Source: a virus. Taken from it: DNA of 23,284 nucleotides. The notes below the pieces were generated by a model. The model did not search any database, was not told the DNA's origin, and saw nothing but the letters and a program-made list of their open reading frames with translations. How positions within the stretch are numbered: position 1 is the stretch's first letter; each line of letters starts with the position of its first letter. The stretch is from positions 1 through 23,284 of the IMG/VR virus record IMGVR_UViG_2162886007_000009, one strand, 5' to 3'. The translations under genes and the position numbers were made by a program. Positions 20,955 to 23,284 of this stretch are shown here, piece after piece.

Positions 20955-21562
20955 GGCAATATATAAAGATCGTCCAGGTCTAAAGCCTGATAAAGCCAAT
21001 ACCCTTTTGACTCTAAAAAATTTCCTGCCCTGCGACGTGTCCCCATATCATCATTGTGTTCATAACAGAGGACGCGAATAGTATATCGATTGAAATCAAT
21101 GCTTTCTATAATCTCCGCCTCACTGCCCTCGGTGTCAATGGATAGGAAATCGATTAGCTCCGGTAATTGATATTCATTCCCTAGCTGGTCCCATGTGATC
21201 GTTTCGAGCGGAATAATTTTATAATTGCAATATGTCCGGATCGTGACTTCATGCCGGCCGATCGTATCCAGGAACCCGGAGAAATAAGACACGTCCCCAT
21301 TATGCCGCCGGTCCGTGGTGACTCGGATGAAATCCCGGACTCCTCCCTCTGCGCTTATTGCTTTCGAGCAGACTTGCGCGCGCCGGCTCTGGAAGTTTTG
21401 GGGAAATGGATCAACGCACAGACCGCGCCAGCCTTTATTTTCCAGATAAAGGGAATTAGAAATATTTTTCCCGTCCCAGGCTCCCACTTCCACAAAGAAT
21501 CCGGGCCGCTGGAATAATGCATCGAGATATTTTTCAATCCCAAATTGACTATATGTAATCAT
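20951..21562 (-). CDS. FkbM-family methyltransferase (203 aa)
   Basis: FkbM methyltransferases O-methylate sugars or other hydroxyls on glycans and antibiotics. The key segments are GFFVEVGAWDGKNISNSLYL at 21-40 (SAM-binding glycine and acidic residues), GLCVDPFPQNFQ at 47-58, KIIPLETITWDQL around 115-127, and IDFLSIDTEGSEAEIIESI at 137-155. The SIDTEGSE box is characteristic of the family. The length is slightly short but all core motifs are present. Translational overlaps of four bases on both sides place it in one unit with the glycosyltransferase fusion, so methylation of the same glycan is likely. Confidence 0.85.
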   Translation of the reverse strand: MITYSQFGIEKYLDALFQRPGFFVEVGAWDGKNISNSLYLENKGWRGLCVDPFPQNFQSRRAQVCSKAISAEGGVRDFIRVTTDRRHNGDVSYFSGFLDTIGRHEVTIRTYCNYKIIPLETITWDQLGNEYQLPELIDFLSIDTEGSEAEIIESIDFNRYTIRVLCYEHNDDMGTRRRAGNFLESKGYWLYQALDLDDLYILP

Positions 21563-21813
21563 GAGGAGGCCGCATGTCGAAATAAATCTCTGGCCATCTT
21601 TTCCAGGTCCCGGGCCATCTTTTCACCGATGCGGACTCTTATCTCATCATCGATTGCCCAATCGATTCCGATATGATAATGTGCCTCCCATCGAACGACG
21701 ATCAGCGGCACTCTGTAAACGCCGTCCGCATCCTGGACCGCATCCAACACAACCGGCGGAGATTCCTTGTATATGTCCATAATTCGACTCATTTCCTTTG
21801 TACCGGCCGGCAT
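21559..21813 (-). CDS. Unknown small protein with internal repeat (84 aa)
   Basis: I do not recognise this protein. It overlaps the FkbM start by four bases. The first 60 residues form strands and turns (PPVVLDAVQDADGVYRVPLIVVRWEAHYHIGIDW). The C-terminus holds a tandem repeat EKMARDLEKMARDL, two identical seven-residue heptads that would form an amphipathic helix; in DNA this is a 21-base duplication near 21590-21630. The start is uncertain: ATG codons at 21813, 21792 and 21780 are possible, none with a clear Shine-Dalgarno site. A chaperone or structural role is possible but unproven. Confidence 0.5.
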   Translation of the reverse strand: MPAGTKEMSRIMDIYKESPPVVLDAVQDADGVYRVPLIVVRWEAHYHIGIDWAIDDEIRVRIGEKMARDLEKMARDLFRHAASS

Positions 21814-21895
21814 TCCCCATAGCGGTTGAAATAAGAAATAATCAAGCGGGTGATGAATCGGCGGATCATTTATCTACTCGTTTCTATTTGGTGTC

Positions 21896-22702
21896 TCATG
21901 GGTTATATGGGTGAGGCGGGAATTTTTCTCCCTGCTGCAAGATCCGGACTCGACTCGGCGGAACATAGACAATCCCGCTCCCACTTATCAGTGGCACCGG
22001 GACTCCCTTCCCGGATAAATAATGGAATGGATCAACCCGCCAGGGTCCGGACTTGGTTATTATTCCATTGAATCCATAGGGTGTTGAATTTGTGGCCCAC
22101 GTAAAAAATTGAGGGTGTGTTTTATATGTGTAGTTTTTCCACATCAAATACTTGACCGGGTCCAGGGTCCGGACCTTGTATCCCCTGGACAGCGGAGTCG
22201 CCTCCGCCAATTCCAACAGGCTCCCGCCGCAAGTGTTCTCGAATAGCAGTGGATAATCTCCGCCCATATGAAGTTTCCGGATATAGTCGACTCCGGTATC
22301 CGTTCCGCGGCCGTTTGTAAATGCCGTCTGTTGTTTGGTCAATCCCGCCCAGGCATTCTTAATATATTCCTGTCGGTCCCTGGTCAGCTTTGTATAAAAT
22401 TCATTTTCAATCGTGATGGTATGCCCATCCTGTTTATGCTCGACTAATTCAATTCCATACCTGGAGAGAACCAACTGCTTGACCCAAAACCATTGGAGAT
22501 CGCGAGTCAATTTGACTCCCAGGCGTGGAGCCAGCGGGCACATCTCGGGCCATCCGAGATCATCTTTTAATTTATCGTTCGGATCAAACAGCGGCCGCGG
22601 GAGATGGTTATATACTTCCGTCTGGTAATCATGCAAGACAAACGCCCATATGCCAGGCGGTAACGTCTGAATACTTTGCTTGACATGAATCGTGAATTTC
22701 AT
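21896..22702 (-). CDS. Unknown protein, possibly virion or lysis related (268 aa)
   Basis: I do not recognise this protein. It begins MKFTIHVKQSIQTLPPGIWA. Aromatic residues are frequent, with segments LGWPEMCPLAPRLGVKLTRD and LQWFWVKQLVLSRYGIEL. The middle, TNGRGTDTGVDYIRKLHMGGDYPLLFENTCGG, and the late part, TWATNSTPYGFNGIITKSGPW, look like a globular alpha/beta fold. There are no predicted membrane segments. A gap of three bases separates it from the SH3-like gene upstream, and about 80 bases without a clear promoter separate it from the glycan cluster downstream. Neither the sequence nor the neighbours decide between a tail, lysis or accessory function. There is no long-range truncation sign. 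Confidence 0.55.
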   Translation of the reverse strand: MKFTIHVKQSIQTLPPGIWAFVLHDYQTEVYNHLPRPLFDPNDKLKDDLGWPEMCPLAPRLGVKLTRDLQWFWVKQLVLSRYGIELVEHKQDGHTITIENEFYTKLTRDRQEYIKNAWAGLTKQQTAFTNGRGTDTGVDYIRKLHMGGDYPLLFENTCGGSLLELAEATPLSRGYKVRTLDPVKYLMWKNYTYKTHPQFFTWATNSTPYGFNGIITKSGPWRVDPFHYLSGKGVPVPLISGSGIVYVPPSRVRILQQGEKFPPHPYNP

Positions 22703-22705
22703 CGA

Positions 22706-23284
22706 TCAATATAAATGATCAAAGGGAGTCCCGAATTTATCCACGCCGGATATATGCCCGGTGATTTGTCCATTGACGATATCTATTTCTATATGGAACT
22801 CCTCCGCCGGCGGTGTGGGTGTTGGTGTGGGATTCGGATCTGGAGTCGGCTCATGTAATACGGTGATTATGGCGTACACGATTCCCAAATGACGCGCGGC
22901 AACCCATCCGGTAATGGATTGTCCATCTGCTTCCATGATCGGGAGCCACTCCTCTTGAGTCCCTTCTTTATATGGGGCATTCATCCCATAAGCAAAGCGA
23001 CCAAAGGGGAGCCGGCCGATCGGCGCTTGACTCAAATTCGGGACCGGGCGTATATTGGACCCGTCGGAATTCCTGGGCGTGATTTGATAATTCCAATCTG
23101 TCATGGGTGTAACCTCCTCAGGCTCAGGCAGTGGGCCGAGTCTGAATTCGTGAATGAGATCGGATTCATTTCCGCGATAGAAAATTAAGTCCACTTCTTT
23201 TTTACCATCTCCGCCGGCGTAATATCCCCCAACCCATTCGGTACTGCCGCGCCCGGTCCATTGAATGAATGAGGGCTGTCCGAT
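22706..23284 (-). CDS. Partial protein with SH3-like domain and Pro-Thr linker, cut by window edge
   Basis: The frame is open from the window edge: 30 codons (starting IGQPSFIQWTGRGSTEW) precede the GTG at 23194 without a stop, so the real start is probably outside. The visible part is beta-rich. A bacterial SH3-like domain follows (NIRPVPNLSQAPIGRLPFGR; EEWLPIMEADGQSITGWVAARHLG), matching the usual N-R-P-S-x-IG-x-G...W-V segments. It is then linked by PTPDPNPTPTPTPP to a C-terminal strand unit (FHIEIDIVNGQITGHISGV). SH3b domains bind peptidoglycan in many phage lysins, but no catalytic domain is visible here. The next gene follows after three bases. A virion surface or cell-wall-binding role is inferred. 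Confidence 0.65.
   Translation of the reverse strand: MGQPSFIQWTGRGSTEWVGGYYAGGDGKKEVDLIFYRGNESDLIHEFRLGPLPEPEEVTPMTDWNYQITPRNSDGSNIRPVPNLSQAPIGRLPFGRFAYGMNAPYKEGTQEEWLPIMEADGQSITGWVAARHLGIVYAIITVLHEPTPDPNPTPTPTPPAEEFHIEIDIVNGQITGHISGVDKFGTPFDHLY

Noticed and set aside
21850-22071. Plus-strand open frame with a hydrophobic N-terminus, possible membrane peptide
   Set aside because: It lacks a Shine-Dalgarno site and overlaps the 268-residue minus-strand gene; the hydrophobic start is probably chance.
1-23284. CRISPR array, tRNA genes, diversity-generating retroelement, insertion sequences
   Set aside because: No regular short repeats with spacers, no cloverleaf-like sequences, no reverse transcriptase or transposase motif was seen on either strand by eye.

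Overview
This window is part of a double-stranded DNA tailed phage genome (Caudoviricetes), or of a prophage, from a bacterium. It carries a recognisable head and packaging set: small and large terminase, a DUF1073-type portal, a Mu F-like head morphogenesis protein, a DUF2213-type prohead protease with an embedded scaffold, a capsid decoration protein and an encapsulin-like major capsid protein. Shine-Dalgarno sites are strong, promoters look sigma70-like, and genes are tightly packed with ATGA overlaps. I see no tRNA, integrase, CRISPR array or insertion sequence. The host cannot be named from the sequence. The beta-clamp-like motifs and sigma70-like promoters only say that it is bacterial.

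Layout. (a) 14-5008, minus strand: structural block. Reading right to left it holds a virion protein with a zincin-like domain, a Mu F-like protein, a small unknown protein, the protease/scaffold, a decoration protein and the major capsid protein. (b) 5112-9025, plus strand: an early-type operon of eight small or medium genes, including DUF932-like and DUF3560-like proteins. It lies inside the structural block, between the portal and the head morphogenesis genes, and ends at a bidirectional terminator at 9031-9050. (c) 9053-13146, minus strand: portal, large terminase and small terminase. (d) 13267-16664, plus strand: a second early operon with RadC/JAB, ParB, a protein ending in a beta-clamp-binding motif, two small proteins (one possibly ribbon-helix-helix) and a radical SAM protein of the SPL type. 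(e) 16661-23284, minus strand: a methyltransferase-like protein, a ParB-like protein, a surface-glycan or glycosylation set (CDP-glycerol-transferase-like, a three-domain GT11/GT2/methyltransferase fusion, FkbM methyltransferase), and two unknown proteins, the last with an SH3-like domain and cut by the window edge.

Regulation is unusually readable. Both plus-strand operons start from near-consensus promoters (TTGACA, 17-base spacer, TATAAA or TATATT). Each is preceded by the same 17-base block, GTTAGCAACCCTTGACA, and by an AAAATTGG block three bases further upstream. Two minus-strand structural transcripts, one before the portal and one before the protease, start with an extended -10 (TGnTATAAT) without a -35 box. 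These are followed at identical spacing by a conserved leader of about 50 bases ending in a hairpin that keeps its pairing although its sequence differs. I infer an early class controlled by a shared operator and a late class needing an activator or using a leader RNA.

The most interesting points are the paired late leaders; the early operon lodged between portal and head genes; a scaffold start nested in the protease gene; a ParB-like domain inside that protease; a 23-residue linker shared by the portal and the zincin protein, each time preceding a different C-terminal domain; three beta-clamp-like pentapeptides in the second early operon; and the three-domain glycan enzyme.
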